Source of the DNA: Sphingomonas colocasiae
Lineage (GTDB): Bacteria > Pseudomonadota > Alphaproteobacteria > Sphingomonadales > Sphingomonadaceae
Length of the DNA stretch: 64,000 bases
Reading direction: 5' to 3'
Assembly: GCF_019880585.1 (NCBI RefSeq)
Contig: NZ_JAINVV010000008.1
Span: 124,001-188,000, forward strand
The position numbers were made by a program, and so were the translations under genes. This document shows, one piece after another, positions 15,458 to 25,006 of the stretch (the stretch's first letter is position 1; each line of letters opens with the position of its first letter). Below the pieces are notes generated by a model. The model was not told where the DNA came from. It worked only from the letters and a program-made list of their open reading frames with translations, and did not search any database.

Positions 15458-16720
15458 ATGGCGACCGCCCCGCGCCTTCCCGCCGACCTCTCCCGCGAAG
15501 CCGCGCTCGCCCGCGACGCGGCCGATCCGCTGGCCGGCTTCATCGGCGAATTCACGCTTCCCGAAGCCACCATCTATCTGAACGGCAATTCGCTGGGGCC
15601 GAGCCCGAGCGCGGCGCTGGCGCGCGTCAACGAAGCCGCGACCGAGGAATGGAGCCGACGGCTGATCACGAGCTGGAACCGGTCTGGCTGGTTCCAGCTT
15701 CCCTATCGGCTGGGCGACCGGATCGCGCGGCTGATCGGCGCCAATGCGGGCGAAGTCGTGATGACCGACGGCACCAGCATCAACCTGTTCCGCATGGTCG
15801 CCGCCGCGCTCGCGCTGCGCCCCGATCGCCGCGTGATCGTGATGGAGGGCAGCAATTTCCCGACCGACAATTACGTCGTCCAGGGGCTGATCGCCACGCT
15901 CGGCCAGGGCCATGTCATCCGCTTCGCCGAACATGACGCTATCGCCGCCGCCATCGATGGCGATGTCGCGGTGGTGGTGCTCACCCAGACCCACTACAAG
16001 ACCGGCCATATCCTCGACATGGCCGCGATCACCGCGCGGGCGCACGAAGCCGGCGCGCTGGCATTGTGGGACCTGTGCCACAGCGCGGGCGCCATTCCCG
16101 TCGACCTCAACGGCTGCAATGCCGATCTCGCGGTCGGCTGCACCTATAAATATCTGAACGGCGGCCCCGGCAGCCCCGGCTTCCAGTTCGCCGCGAAACG
16201 CCACCAGGCCGATCTCGTCCAGCCGCTGACCGGCTGGTGGGGCCATGGCGCGCCCTTCGCCTTCGATCGCGATTATGCGCCCGCCACCGGCATCGGCCGG
16301 ACGCTCACCGGCACTCAGCCGATCCTGAGCATGGTCGCCGCCGAAGCCGGGATCGACATCGCCGAACGCGCGGGGCTGGATCGCGCACGTGCCAAATCGC
16401 GCGCGCTGGGCGCCCTGTTCCAGGATCTGGTCGCGGCGCGGCTGGGTGATGCCGGCTTCGAACTCGGCAGCCCCGCCGATCCAGACGCGCGCGGCGGCCA
16501 TATCGCCTATGAGCACCCCCAAGGCTATCCGATCATGAAGGCGCTGATCAGCCGCGGCGTGATCGGCGATTTCCGGGCGCCGTCGTCGATCCGGTTCGGC
16601 TTCTCGCCTCTCTATCTGCGCTATGTCGATATCTGGGATGCGGTGGAGATCCTCCACGACATCATGATGAGCGGTGCCTGGCGCGATCCCGCCTTCGCCG
16701 CCGTCGAGGCCGTGACCTGA
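15458..16720 (+). CDS. kynU: Kynureninase
   Basis: 420 aa from the ATG at 15458, five bases after the VOC stop codon. A fold-type I PLP enzyme: LNGNSLGPSP near the N-terminus, DLCHSAGA with the PLP-pyridine Asp region, and the PLP lysine K231 in CTYKYLNGGPGSP, all kynureninase hallmarks. It cleaves L-kynurenine or 3-hydroxykynurenine to anthranilate or 3-hydroxyanthranilate plus L-alanine. The 3-hydroxyanthranilate dioxygenase gene about 3.8 kb downstream indicates that 3-hydroxykynurenine is the relevant substrate. It ends seven bases from the convergent LysR gene. Confidence 0.93.
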   Translation: MATAPRLPADLSREAALARDAADPLAGFIGEFTLPEATIYLNGNSLGPSPSAALARVNEAATEEWSRRLITSWNRSGWFQLPYRLGDRIARLIGANAGEVVMTDGTSINLFRMVAAALALRPDRRVIVMEGSNFPTDNYVVQGLIATLGQGHVIRFAEHDAIAAAIDGDVAVVVLTQTHYKTGHILDMAAITARAHEAGALALWDLCHSAGAIPVDLNGCNADLAVGCTYKYLNGGPGSPGFQFAAKRHQADLVQPLTGWWGHGAPFAFDRDYAPATGIGRTLTGTQPILSMVAAEAGIDIAERAGLDRARAKSRALGALFQDLVAARLGDAGFELGSPADPDARGGHIAYEHPQGYPIMKALISRGVIGDFRAPSSIRFGFSPLYLRYVDIWDAVEILHDIMMSGAWRDPAFAAVEAVT

Positions 16721-16727
16721 TTGCTGC

Positions 16728-17693
16728 TTATCCGTCGCCGGCATGGTCGGCGGCGGATTCGGCGGCGACGCGCTTGAGCACGGCGACGAAATAATTCGTC
16801 GCCGGGGACCGATCGACACCCTCGCGCAGCGTCACGCCGACCGCGCCATAGCCGATCTCCAGATTGACCGGCAGCCGCACCAGATCGTGCTGGGCATCGG
16901 CCACCTGATACGGCACCGCCGCGACCATGTCGGTCTCTCGCAGGATCGCGTAATTGGCGAGGATCGAGACCGATTCCACCGCGCGCACCGGCAGTTCCAG
17001 CTTGGCCTTGCGGAAACATTCCTCGAGTTGGCGGCGCAGCGAGGTTTCAGGCGGCGGCATGATCCAGTCCTGCGCCTGGAGATCGGCGAGCGTGACCGTC
17101 GGCAGCCGGGTCAGCGGATGATCCTTGCGCACGACGATCGAGACGGGCTCGTCATAGAGCATTTCCTGCACCAGACCCTCGCGCTCGCGATATTCGGGCA
17201 GGCGGCCGACCACCAGATCGAGATCGCCGACGCGCAGCATCGGCATCAGCTTGTCGTTGGTGCCCTCCACCACCGAAACCGTGATGCCCGGCCGCTCGCG
17301 CTTCAGCGCGACGATGCTGCGCGGCAGCAGGCTGGGTGCGGCGGCGAGCAGCGTGCCCACCGCGATCTTGCCCGTCGTGCCTTCGCGCAGCGACAGCAAT
17401 TCCTCGCTGGCATGGCGGACCTGCGCCAGGATCAGCTTGGCGTGGCGGATGATGACGTCGCCATAAAGCGTCGGCGTCACGCCGCGCGAGGAGCGTTCGA
17501 ACAATTGCATGCCCAAGGTCGCCTCAAGATCGCGGATCATCTTGGTCGCCGCCGGCTGGGCGACGTTGAGCAGGGTGGCGGCGCGCAGGATGTTGCGCTG
17601 CTCGCCTACGGTGATCAGCAATTTCAGCTGGCGCAGCTTCAGCCGCGCGAGCAGCCGGTTCTCCACGACCTGCGGTGTCGCCTCTCCAGCCAT
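16728..17693 (-). CDS. LysR-type transcriptional regulator
   Basis: 321 aa. An N-terminal winged helix-turn-helix (LNVAQPAATKMIRDLEATLGMQLFERSSRG, about residues 43-72) is followed by a two-lobed effector domain, as in PcaQ/GbpR-type LysR proteins. It is divergent from the 2-aminomuconate-semialdehyde dehydrogenase operon and convergent with kynU, so it is the natural candidate regulator of both kynurenine operons, with a pathway intermediate as co-inducer. The divergent gap 17694-17803 is AT-rich (notably around 17715-17760) with no clear perfect palindrome. Confidence 0.9.
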   Translation of the reverse strand: MAGEATPQVVENRLLARLKLRQLKLLITVGEQRNILRAATLLNVAQPAATKMIRDLEATLGMQLFERSSRGVTPTLYGDVIIRHAKLILAQVRHASEELLSLREGTTGKIAVGTLLAAAPSLLPRSIVALKRERPGITVSVVEGTNDKLMPMLRVGDLDLVVGRLPEYREREGLVQEMLYDEPVSIVVRKDHPLTRLPTVTLADLQAQDWIMPPPETSLRRQLEECFRKAKLELPVRAVESVSILANYAILRETDMVAAVPYQVADAQHDLVRLPVNLEIGYGAVGVTLREGVDRSPATNYFVAVLKRVAAESAADHAGDG

Positions 17694-17803
17694 CGCCGTC
17701 CTATCACAGTAAAGTTATACAACGCCCTCAAAATATTATTTTCGCATTATAAAAACAATCCATAGTTTTGGCGCATTCACAAAGCCCGAGCGTTGGAATC
17801 CGA

Positions 17804-19282
17804 ATGCCGAAAACCCCCTATCCCTTCGCCGGCCGCACCCTTCCGAATTACATCGACGGCGCGTTCGTCGGATCGGAAACCAGCTTTCCGGTGGTCGATC
17901 CGGTGACCGGCCAGGCGATCGGAAATGTCGCGCTGGCGGACAAGGCGGCGGTCGACGCAGCGGTGAGCGCGGCGAAGCGCGCACTCAAAGGCCCATGGGC
18001 GCGGATGACGCTGGCCGCGCGCACCACGATGCTCGTCGCCATCGCCGACGCGATCGAGGCGCGGTTCGACGAGTTCGTCGCCGCCGAGATCGCGGACACC
18101 GGCAAGTCGCTGCTCCAGGCGACGACGATCGACATTCCGCGCGGTGCCGCCAATTTCCGCAGCTTCGCGGCGCTCGCCCAGGCGCGCGCGATGACGAGCT
18201 TCCAGAGCGACACGCCCGACGGGCGCGGTGCGATCAACTACAGCATCGCGCGGCCGCTCGGCGTGGTCGCGGTGGTCTCCCCCTGGAACCTGCCGCTGCT
18301 GCTGCTCACCTGGAAAGTCGCGCCCGCGCTGGCGTGTGGCAACACCATCGTCGCCAAGCCGTCGGAGGAGACGCCGTCGACCGCCACCCTGCTCGCCGAA
18401 GTGATGGATCAGGTCGGCCTGCCCGCCGGCGTGTTCAACCTCGTCCATGGTTTTGGCGGCGGATCGACCGGCGAATGGCTGGTCGGCCATCCCGATATCG
18501 ACGCGATCACCTTCACCGGCGAATCCGCGACCGGCTCCACGATCATGCGCGGCGCCGCCGACGGGGTGAAGCCGCTCTCCTTCGAACTGGGCGGCAAGAA
18601 CGCCGCGATCGTCTTCGCCGATGCCGATTTCGACGCGGCGATCGCGGGCACGATGCGCTCGGTCTTCTCCAATTGCGGGCAGGTCTGCCTGTGCTCCGAA
18701 CGCGTCTATGTCGAACGGCCGATCTATGACCGCTTCGTCGCCGAACTCGCGGCGCGGGCGAATGCGCTGAAGGTCGGCGATCCGTTCGACGGCGCTGATA
18801 TGGGGCCGCTGATCTCCGCCCAGCATCGCGACAAGGTGCTCGGCTATTACCGGCTCGCGGTGGAGGAAGGCGCGACGATCGTGGCGGGTGGCGGCGTGCC
18901 CGCGCTCGACGGCGACATCGCCAACGGCTTCTTCGTCGAACCGACGATCCTGACCGGCTTGCCCGAAACCGCGCGCTGCGTGCGCGAGGAGATATTCGGC
19001 CCCATCTGCCATATCGCGCCCTTCGATGACGAGGATGCGGTGGTCGAGATGGCCAATGACTCGCGCTACGGCCTGGCCGCCGCGATCTGGACACGCGACG
19101 TCGGCCGCGCGCACCGTGTCGCGGCACGCATGGAAACCGGCGTAGTCTGGGTCAACGACTGGTTCCTGCGCGACCTGCGCACGCCGTTCGGCGGGGTGAA
19201 GCTGTCGGGCATCGGCCGTGAGGGCGGCGAACATTCGCTGGCCTTCTATTCCGAACCCATGAACATCTGCATCAAATTGTGA
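17804..19282 (+). CDS. 2-aminomuconate 6-semialdehyde dehydrogenase
   Basis: 492 aa from the ATG at 17804 (the frame is open further upstream only to non-ATG starts). Catalytic N162 (PWN), E261 (ELGGKN) and C295 (NCGQVCLCSERVY) align with a constant offset of seven to N169, E268 and C302 reported for Pseudomonas fluorescens AMSDH. The GQVCLCSERVYVERP signature separates the hydroxy/aminomuconic semialdehyde group from other aldehyde dehydrogenases. It oxidises 2-aminomuconate semialdehyde to 2-aminomuconate with NAD. First gene of a five-gene operon that also encodes the preceding and following steps. Confidence 0.92.
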   Translation: MPKTPYPFAGRTLPNYIDGAFVGSETSFPVVDPVTGQAIGNVALADKAAVDAAVSAAKRALKGPWARMTLAARTTMLVAIADAIEARFDEFVAAEIADTGKSLLQATTIDIPRGAANFRSFAALAQARAMTSFQSDTPDGRGAINYSIARPLGVVAVVSPWNLPLLLLTWKVAPALACGNTIVAKPSEETPSTATLLAEVMDQVGLPAGVFNLVHGFGGGSTGEWLVGHPDIDAITFTGESATGSTIMRGAADGVKPLSFELGGKNAAIVFADADFDAAIAGTMRSVFSNCGQVCLCSERVYVERPIYDRFVAELAARANALKVGDPFDGADMGPLISAQHRDKVLGYYRLAVEEGATIVAGGGVPALDGDIANGFFVEPTILTGLPETARCVREEIFGPICHIAPFDDEDAVVEMANDSRYGLAAAIWTRDVGRAHRVAARMETGVVWVNDWFLRDLRTPFGGVKLSGIGREGGEHSLAFYSEPMNICIKL

Positions 19283-20066
19283 GCGCGCTTATGCCCGATC
19301 TGGATCTCATCGCCGAACGGCTCGACACCGCCGCGCTGACCGCGCGCTCGACCGCGCAGATCACCGCCGAGCATCCCGGCTTCGCGCTCGACGACGCCTA
19401 TGCGGTGCAACGGCGCCTGATCGACCGCCGCATCGCGCGCGGTGAAACGCTTGTCGGCATGAAGATGGGTTTCACCAGCCGCGCGAAGATGGCGCAGATG
19501 GGCGTATCCGACCTGATCTGGGGCCGGCTGACCAACGCGATGCGGATCGCGGACGGCGGCACGCTCGACATGGCCCGCTTCGTCCATCCCCGCGCCGAAC
19601 CCGAAATCGCGTTCCGGCTGAAGGCGCCACTGTCAGGCGCGGTGACGCCGGCCGAGGCGCGCGCGGCGATCGGCGAGATCGCGCCCGCGATCGAGATCAT
19701 CGACAGCCGCTACACCGATTTCCGCTTCGCGCTGAGCGATGTCGTCGCCGACAATTCCTCATCCTCGGCATTCGTGATCGGCCCCTGGCAGGCGCCGTTC
19801 GACGACCTGTCCGATATCGGCATGACGATGCGTTTCGACGGAGAACCGGTCCAGTCAGGCTCGACCGAAGCCATTCTCGGCGATCCCGTCCAGTCGCTGG
19901 TCGAGGCCGCGCGGCTGACCGCAGCATCGGGCGTGACGCTGGAGGCGGGCTGGATCATCCTGTGCGGCGCCGCCACCTCGGCCGAGGCGCTGAAACCCGG
20001 CATCCGGGTCTCGCTCGACGCCGGGCCGCTCGGCCAGGCCGGCTTCAGCGTCGTCGGAGCGTCCGC

Positions 20067-20070
<4 letters not shown>
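19279..20070 (+). CDS. 4-oxalocrotonate decarboxylase (2-oxo-3-hexenedioate decarboxylase)
   Basis: 263 aa if the GTG overlapping the upstream stop codon (GTGA) is used; an ATG at 19291 is a good alternative. The MhpD/XylI-type fold shows GMKMGFTSRAKMAQMGVSD, the metal-binding EPEIAFRLKAPL and EIIDSRYTDFRF. The KMGFTSRAKM segment marks decarboxylases, whereas the related hydratase at 25007 has [10 protein letters not shown]. It converts 4-oxalocrotonate to 2-oxopent-4-enoate and CO2, normally as a complex with the hydratase. In the window that hydratase is encoded in a separate operon. Confidence 0.88.
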
Positions 20071-21048
<978 letters not shown>

Positions 21049-21056
21049 GTCAGATC

Positions 21057-22076
21057 ATGTCGTTCTCGGTCGATATCCATAGCCATTTCCTGCCCGAACA
21101 CTGGCCCGATCTGGAGGCGCGCTTCGGCACGCCCGACTGGCCCTGGATGAAGCAGCTCGGGCAGGGCCGCGCGATGCTGATGCTCGGCCAGAAGGAATTC
21201 CGGCCCGTGCTCGACGATTGCTGGAGCGGCGAGCGCCGGATCGAGGCGATGGACGAACATGGCATCGACGTGCAGGTGATGTCCGCCACGCCCTTGCTCT
21301 TCGCCTATGGCCGCCCGGCCGACCAGGCGCGCGAAGTCGCCCGGCTGTTCAACGGTGCCGCGCGCGAGATCTGCGCGCATGATCCCCGGCGGCTCAAGTC
21401 GCTCTGCCAGGTGCCGTTGCAGGATACCGACGCGGCCTGCGCCGAACTCGATATCGCGATGGCCGAAGGGCATATCGGCGTGCAGATCGGCAACCATGTC
21501 GGCGATCGCAATCTCGACGATGCCGGCATCATCACCTTCCTCCACCATTGCGCCGATGTCGGCGCGGCGGTGCTGATCCATCCCTGGGACATGATGGCGC
21601 AGCAGCGCATGCCCAAATATATGATGTCGTGGCTGGTCGGCATGCCCGCCGAAACCCAGCTCTCGATCCTGTCGCTGATCCTGTCGGGCGCGTTCGAGAA
21701 GCTGCCGCGTTCGCTGCGGCTGTGCTTCGCGCATGGCGGCGGCAGCTTCGCCTTCCTGCTCGGCCGCGTCGACAATGCCTGGCGCAACCGCGACATCGTC
21801 CGCGTCGACTGCCCCCAACTGCCCTCGTCCTACACCGATCGCTTCTATGTCGATTCCGCGGTGTTCAACGAGGATGCGCTCGCCATGCTGATCAAGGTGA
21901 TGGGCGAGGACCGGGTGGTGCTCGGTTCGGACTATCCCTTCCCGCTCGGCGAGCAGGTGGTCGGCCAGATGATCCGCGAGGACCAGGGGCTCGACGCCAG
22001 CCTGCGCGCCAAGCTGCTGGGCACCAACGCCGCCCGCTTCCTCAATCTGGAGGAATGCATGGAGGAGTTCGCGTAA
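21057..22076 (+). CDS. nbaD: 2-amino-3-carboxymuconate 6-semialdehyde decarboxylase (ACMSD)
   Basis: 339 aa amidohydrolase-fold decarboxylase. Zinc ligands H8, H10 (DIHSHF), H175 (IHPWDMM) and D292 (LGSDYPFPLGE), the catalytic H226 (FAHGGGSFAF), and R49 and R237 all fit the Pseudomonas fluorescens ACMSD set with a constant offset of two. It removes CO2 from ACMS before it can cyclise to quinolinate, committing carbon to catabolism rather than NAD synthesis. Last gene of the operon; the 22122-22291 repeat follows. Confidence 0.96.
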   Translation: MSFSVDIHSHFLPEHWPDLEARFGTPDWPWMKQLGQGRAMLMLGQKEFRPVLDDCWSGERRIEAMDEHGIDVQVMSATPLLFAYGRPADQAREVARLFNGAAREICAHDPRRLKSLCQVPLQDTDAACAELDIAMAEGHIGVQIGNHVGDRNLDDAGIITFLHHCADVGAAVLIHPWDMMAQQRMPKYMMSWLVGMPAETQLSILSLILSGAFEKLPRSLRLCFAHGGGSFAFLLGRVDNAWRNRDIVRVDCPQLPSSYTDRFYVDSAVFNEDALAMLIKVMGEDRVVLGSDYPFPLGEQVVGQMIREDQGLDASLRAKLLGTNAARFLNLEECMEEFA

Positions 22077-22121
22077 GACGATCGAGATCGGTTCGGACGA
22101 TGGCGTCGGGATCAACCAGGT

Positions 22122-22291
22122 CCCACACCGTCATGCCAGCGCAGGCTGGCATCTGCCAACCACATCCCGCCCTGTTATGTGGACGCTGCCCGCCCGCGCG
22201 GGCAAGAGGGCCGCCGCAGGTGTTCTTGGGCACACCAGAGGGCCCTTTTTTCTGTGGAAGATGCCAGCCTGCGCTGGCATGACGGTGTGGG
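22122..22291. repeat. REP doublet / MITE-like element with perfect 33-bp terminal inverted repeats
   Basis: Arms 22122-22154 and 22259-22291 are perfect reverse complements over 33 bases, separated by 104 bases. Each arm contains its own hairpin, ATGCCAGC-GCAG-GCTGGCAT. Between them lie a TGCCCGC/GCGGGCA hairpin and GGGCCCTTTTTTC (22241-22253). It lies 46 bases after the ACMSD stop and 14 bases before the convergent SDR stop, so it also separates two transcription units. The layout is that of paired extragenic palindromes. Confidence 0.75.
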
Positions 22292-22304
22292 TCAGATATT
22301 CGTC

Positions 22305-23147
22305 TTAAGCCACCACCTCAGCAGCAAAAGTGGGATCGAACATCTCGCGCATCCGGCGCCGGTAACGATCCTCCGACGTCGACCAGCGCAACTCGGCGAG
22401 CATGTTGCTGTCCGCCCCCGCCGGATAGCGGATCGCATCGCCCTTGTCGGTCGCGGCGGCGAACACCGCCTCCGCCACCTCGGCCTCGGTGCAATAGGGT
22501 GTCGGATAGTCCGCCATCCGCGCGAAACAGGCCTGGGCGAAATCAGCGTAATCCGCCGGAATCAGCCCGGCCATGCGCGCGCCGCCATTGGCGGTGAAAT
22601 TCGTCGTCGGCGCATAGCCGGGTTCGACGAGGCGCGCATCGATCCCGAAGGGGCGCAGTTCATAGGCCAGCGCCTCGGTATAGCCCTCCACCGCGCATTT
22701 GCTGCCGGCATAGATGGCGACCAGCGGCATCGGGCCGATCGCGGCGCTCGACGTGACGTTGACAATGGCGCCATGGCCCTGCCGGCGCATCTGCGGGATG
22801 ATCGCGCGGCAGGTGGCGAAGACGCCGAAGCTGTTGGTTTCGAAGACCTCGCGGATGACGGTATCGGGCGTCGCCTCCACCGCCGAGGCCAGGCCGATGC
22901 CGGCATTGTTCACGAGGACGTCGATCGCGCCGAACCGGGCGACGCCCGCCGCGACCGCCGCGTCGATGCTCTCCGGATCGGTGACGTCGAGGCGGACAAG
23001 CTCGAGCCGCGCATGCTCGCCGCCGAAAACCGCCGGATCCGGGCGGCGCATCGTCGCGATCACGTTCCAGCCGCGATCGAGGAAAAGCATCGTGATCGCC
23101 TTGCCATAGCCCGACGAGGTGCCGGTGATGAGAATGGTCCTGTTCAT
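22305..23147 (-). CDS. Short-chain dehydrogenase/reductase (SDR)
   Basis: 280 aa classical SDR: cofactor motif TGTSSGYG (8-15), NNAG, catalytic Ser in VTSSAAIG and YAGSK with Tyr and Lys. The C-terminal third is long (about 100 residues after the active site), like SDRs acting on larger substrates. It is divergent from the AraC-type regulator at 23236, and a near-perfect palindrome lies in the shared promoter. No link to the kynurenine pathway is evident beyond position. Confidence 0.87.
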   Translation of the reverse strand: MNRTILITGTSSGYGKAITMLFLDRGWNVIATMRRPDPAVFGGEHARLELVRLDVTDPESIDAAVAAGVARFGAIDVLVNNAGIGLASAVEATPDTVIREVFETNSFGVFATCRAIIPQMRRQGHGAIVNVTSSAAIGPMPLVAIYAGSKCAVEGYTEALAYELRPFGIDARLVEPGYAPTTNFTANGGARMAGLIPADYADFAQACFARMADYPTPYCTEAEVAEAVFAAATDKGDAIRYPAGADSNMLAELRWSTSEDRYRRRMREMFDPTFAAEVVA

Positions 23148-23188
23148 GTCGATCTCCTTGTGATGGGCGGAAGATAGACAGGCCGGCA

Positions 23189-23211
23189 GGATGATCTATA
23201 ATATATCATCC
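23189..23211. promoter_or_regulatory. Operator-like near-perfect palindrome, SDR/AraC divergent promoter
   Basis: A 23-base palindrome with GGATGAT / ATCATCC outer arms and an AT-rich core; only the centre base and one symmetric pair break the symmetry. It sits 42 bases upstream of the SDR start and 25 bases upstream of the AraC start, the right place for autoregulation by the adjacent AraC protein. Confidence 0.6.
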
Positions 23212-23235
23212 GCATTTCATTATGGATCGTCCAGA

Positions 23236-24144
23236 ATGGACCCTTTGAGCGACATCATCGCGCTGCTGCGCCCGCACACCGCCCTGTCCAAGCCGATCGA
23301 GGGCCGGGGCGACTGGGCCGTCCGCTACGCCGCCTATGGCCAGCCAGGCTTCGCGCTGGTGCTCGACGGCAGCGGCTGGCTCACGCTCGAGGGATGCGAA
23401 CCCGTGCGGCTGGATCGCGGCGATTTCGTGCTCCTGCCGGCAACCCCGGCATTCGAACTGGCGAGCCGCACAGGCATCGCCGCCATTCCCGTCGAACCCA
23501 CGGCAAGCGCGGTGCGGCACGGCGATGCGGACGGGCCGCCGGACCTGCGGATGCTGGGCGGCAGCTTCCAGATCGAACCCGCCAATGCGGCGATGCTCGC
23601 AACATTGCTGCCCGCGTTGATCCATGTCCGCGCGGACCGGCGCGATACCGACCGGCTCGCGCGCATCGCCACGCTCGTCATCGAGGAATGCGCCGACGAC
23701 CGGCCCGGCGGCGCGATGATCCTCGCGCGGCTGATCGAAGTCATGCTGGTCGAGGTGTTGCGGCACGAGGCGATCGGGCGCGAAAGCCATCAGGCCGGAT
23801 TGCTGGCCGCCCTGCGCGATCCCGCGATCGCCAGGGTGATGCAGGCGATCCATGCCGATGTGCGCGGACGATGGACCGTTACCGGACTGGCCGGCATCGC
23901 GCGCATGTCCCGATCCGCCTTCGCGGCCAGGTTCGCGGATACGGTCGGATGCGGGCCGATCGAATATCTTCTGCGATGGCGCATGGCGCTTGCCAAGGAA
24001 GCGCTCAGCCGGGGAGGCACCTCGCTCGATCGCATCGCCGAGGAGATTGGCTATGAATCCGCCAGCGCGTTCAGCACGGCGTTCCGCCGCAGGATCGGCT
24101 GCGCGCCCGGTGCTTTCGCGCGCGGCCTTGCCGCCGGCGCCTGA
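23236..24144 (+). CDS. AraC-family transcriptional regulator with N-terminal cupin
   Basis: 302 aa from ATG 23236. Residues 1-110 form a cupin-type (Cupin_6) effector domain (GFALVLDGSGWLTLEG, LDRGDFVLLPATPAF). The C-terminal 100 residues hold two helix-turn-helix motifs ending GYESASAFSTAFRRRIGCAPGAF, the AraC signature. This architecture is common for regulators sitting next to a single target SDR. It probably controls the divergent SDR gene via the palindrome at 23189-23211. It ends three bases from the convergent IclR gene. Confidence 0.9.
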   Translation: MDPLSDIIALLRPHTALSKPIEGRGDWAVRYAAYGQPGFALVLDGSGWLTLEGCEPVRLDRGDFVLLPATPAFELASRTGIAAIPVEPTASAVRHGDADGPPDLRMLGGSFQIEPANAAMLATLLPALIHVRADRRDTDRLARIATLVIEECADDRPGGAMILARLIEVMLVEVLRHEAIGRESHQAGLLAALRDPAIARVMQAIHADVRGRWTVTGLAGIARMSRSAFAARFADTVGCGPIEYLLRWRMALAKEALSRGGTSLDRIAEEIGYESASAFSTAFRRRIGCAPGAFARGLAAGA

Positions 24145-24147
24145 TTC

Positions 24148-24915
24148 TCAAACCAGTCCCGCGCGCGCCGCGATATGGCCGGCGCAGGCGGTGAGATCGG
24201 CCGCGACCGCTTCCACCCGTGGCCAGCCCATCCGCGCGGGCGTGGAGGACAGCGAGATCGCCGCGACCGCGCGCCTTCGGCGATCGAGGATGGGCACGGC
24301 GACGCAGAAAATCTCGTCCGCCATCTCGCCGTCATCCACGGCATAGCCGCGCGCGGCGGCACGCTCCACCTCCGCGCGCAGCGCATCGGGCTCGGTGATG
24401 GTGCGCGGGGTCAGCCGCACGAAGCTGCCTTCGAGAAACACCGACAGTTCCTCCGGCGGCAGGTGCGCGAGCAGGATCTTGCCGACGCCGGTGCAATAGG
24501 CTTCAAGCTGGCCATGTTCGCGCGTGAAGAGCCCGGATGGTTTCGGGCTTTCCTTGACCAGATAGGTCACCATGAAATCGTCGAAGATGCCGAGATGCGC
24601 GGTCGCGCCATTGGCCACGGCCAGGCGACGCAGCAGCGGCCGCGCGATCCTGGCCAGGGTCGCGTCAGGATCGATCGTCCGCGCCAGATCGGCGAATTGC
24701 CCGCCCGCAGCATAGCGCCCCTTTTCGACGCGCGCGATCAGCCCCTGTCGCGCAAGCGCGCCGAGCACCCGCCGTGCCGTCGATCCCGGCAGCCCCAGTT
24801 GCGCCGCCAGCGTCGCGGCGGGCGTGCGGCCACCATCACGGATGACCAGGGCAAGCAGTTCCATGCCCTTGTCGAGCGCGCCCGTGCCGGCGGGAGATTG
24901 GGGGCCCGATACCAT
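24148..24915 (-). CDS. IclR-family transcriptional regulator
   Basis: 255 aa. N-terminal winged HTH (LAAQLGLPGSTARRVLGALARQGLI, about residues 38-62) and a C-terminal GAF-like effector domain with YCTGVGKILLAHLPPEE and GYAVDDGEMADEIFCVAVPI, standard for IclR. It is divergent from the hydratase/dehydrogenase/aldolase operon, as MhpR- and similar regulators are in aromatic lower pathways. The intergenic 24916-25000 is short and includes an AT-rich patch CATTATGAGCAAAAAT where the operator probably lies. Confidence 0.9.
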   Translation of the reverse strand: MVSGPQSPAGTGALDKGMELLALVIRDGGRTPAATLAAQLGLPGSTARRVLGALARQGLIARVEKGRYAAGGQFADLARTIDPDATLARIARPLLRRLAVANGATAHLGIFDDFMVTYLVKESPKPSGLFTREHGQLEAYCTGVGKILLAHLPPEELSVFLEGSFVRLTPRTITEPDALRAEVERAAARGYAVDDGEMADEIFCVAVPILDRRRRAVAAISLSSTPARMGWPRVEAVAADLTACAGHIAARAGLV

Positions 24916-25006
24916 CCGCTCACATTATGAGCAAAAATCGGCCGCGTAAATTGCCCGCCCACCCCGCCGCGCGATACGACGACGCGGAACTGGAGAGGTC
25001 ATGACC

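Noticed and set aside
22076-22304. Possible CRISPR or direct-repeat array because of repeated GCCAGC units.
   Set aside because: Only two copies in inverted orientation, with no regular spacers and no cas genes; it is a palindromic REP-type element.
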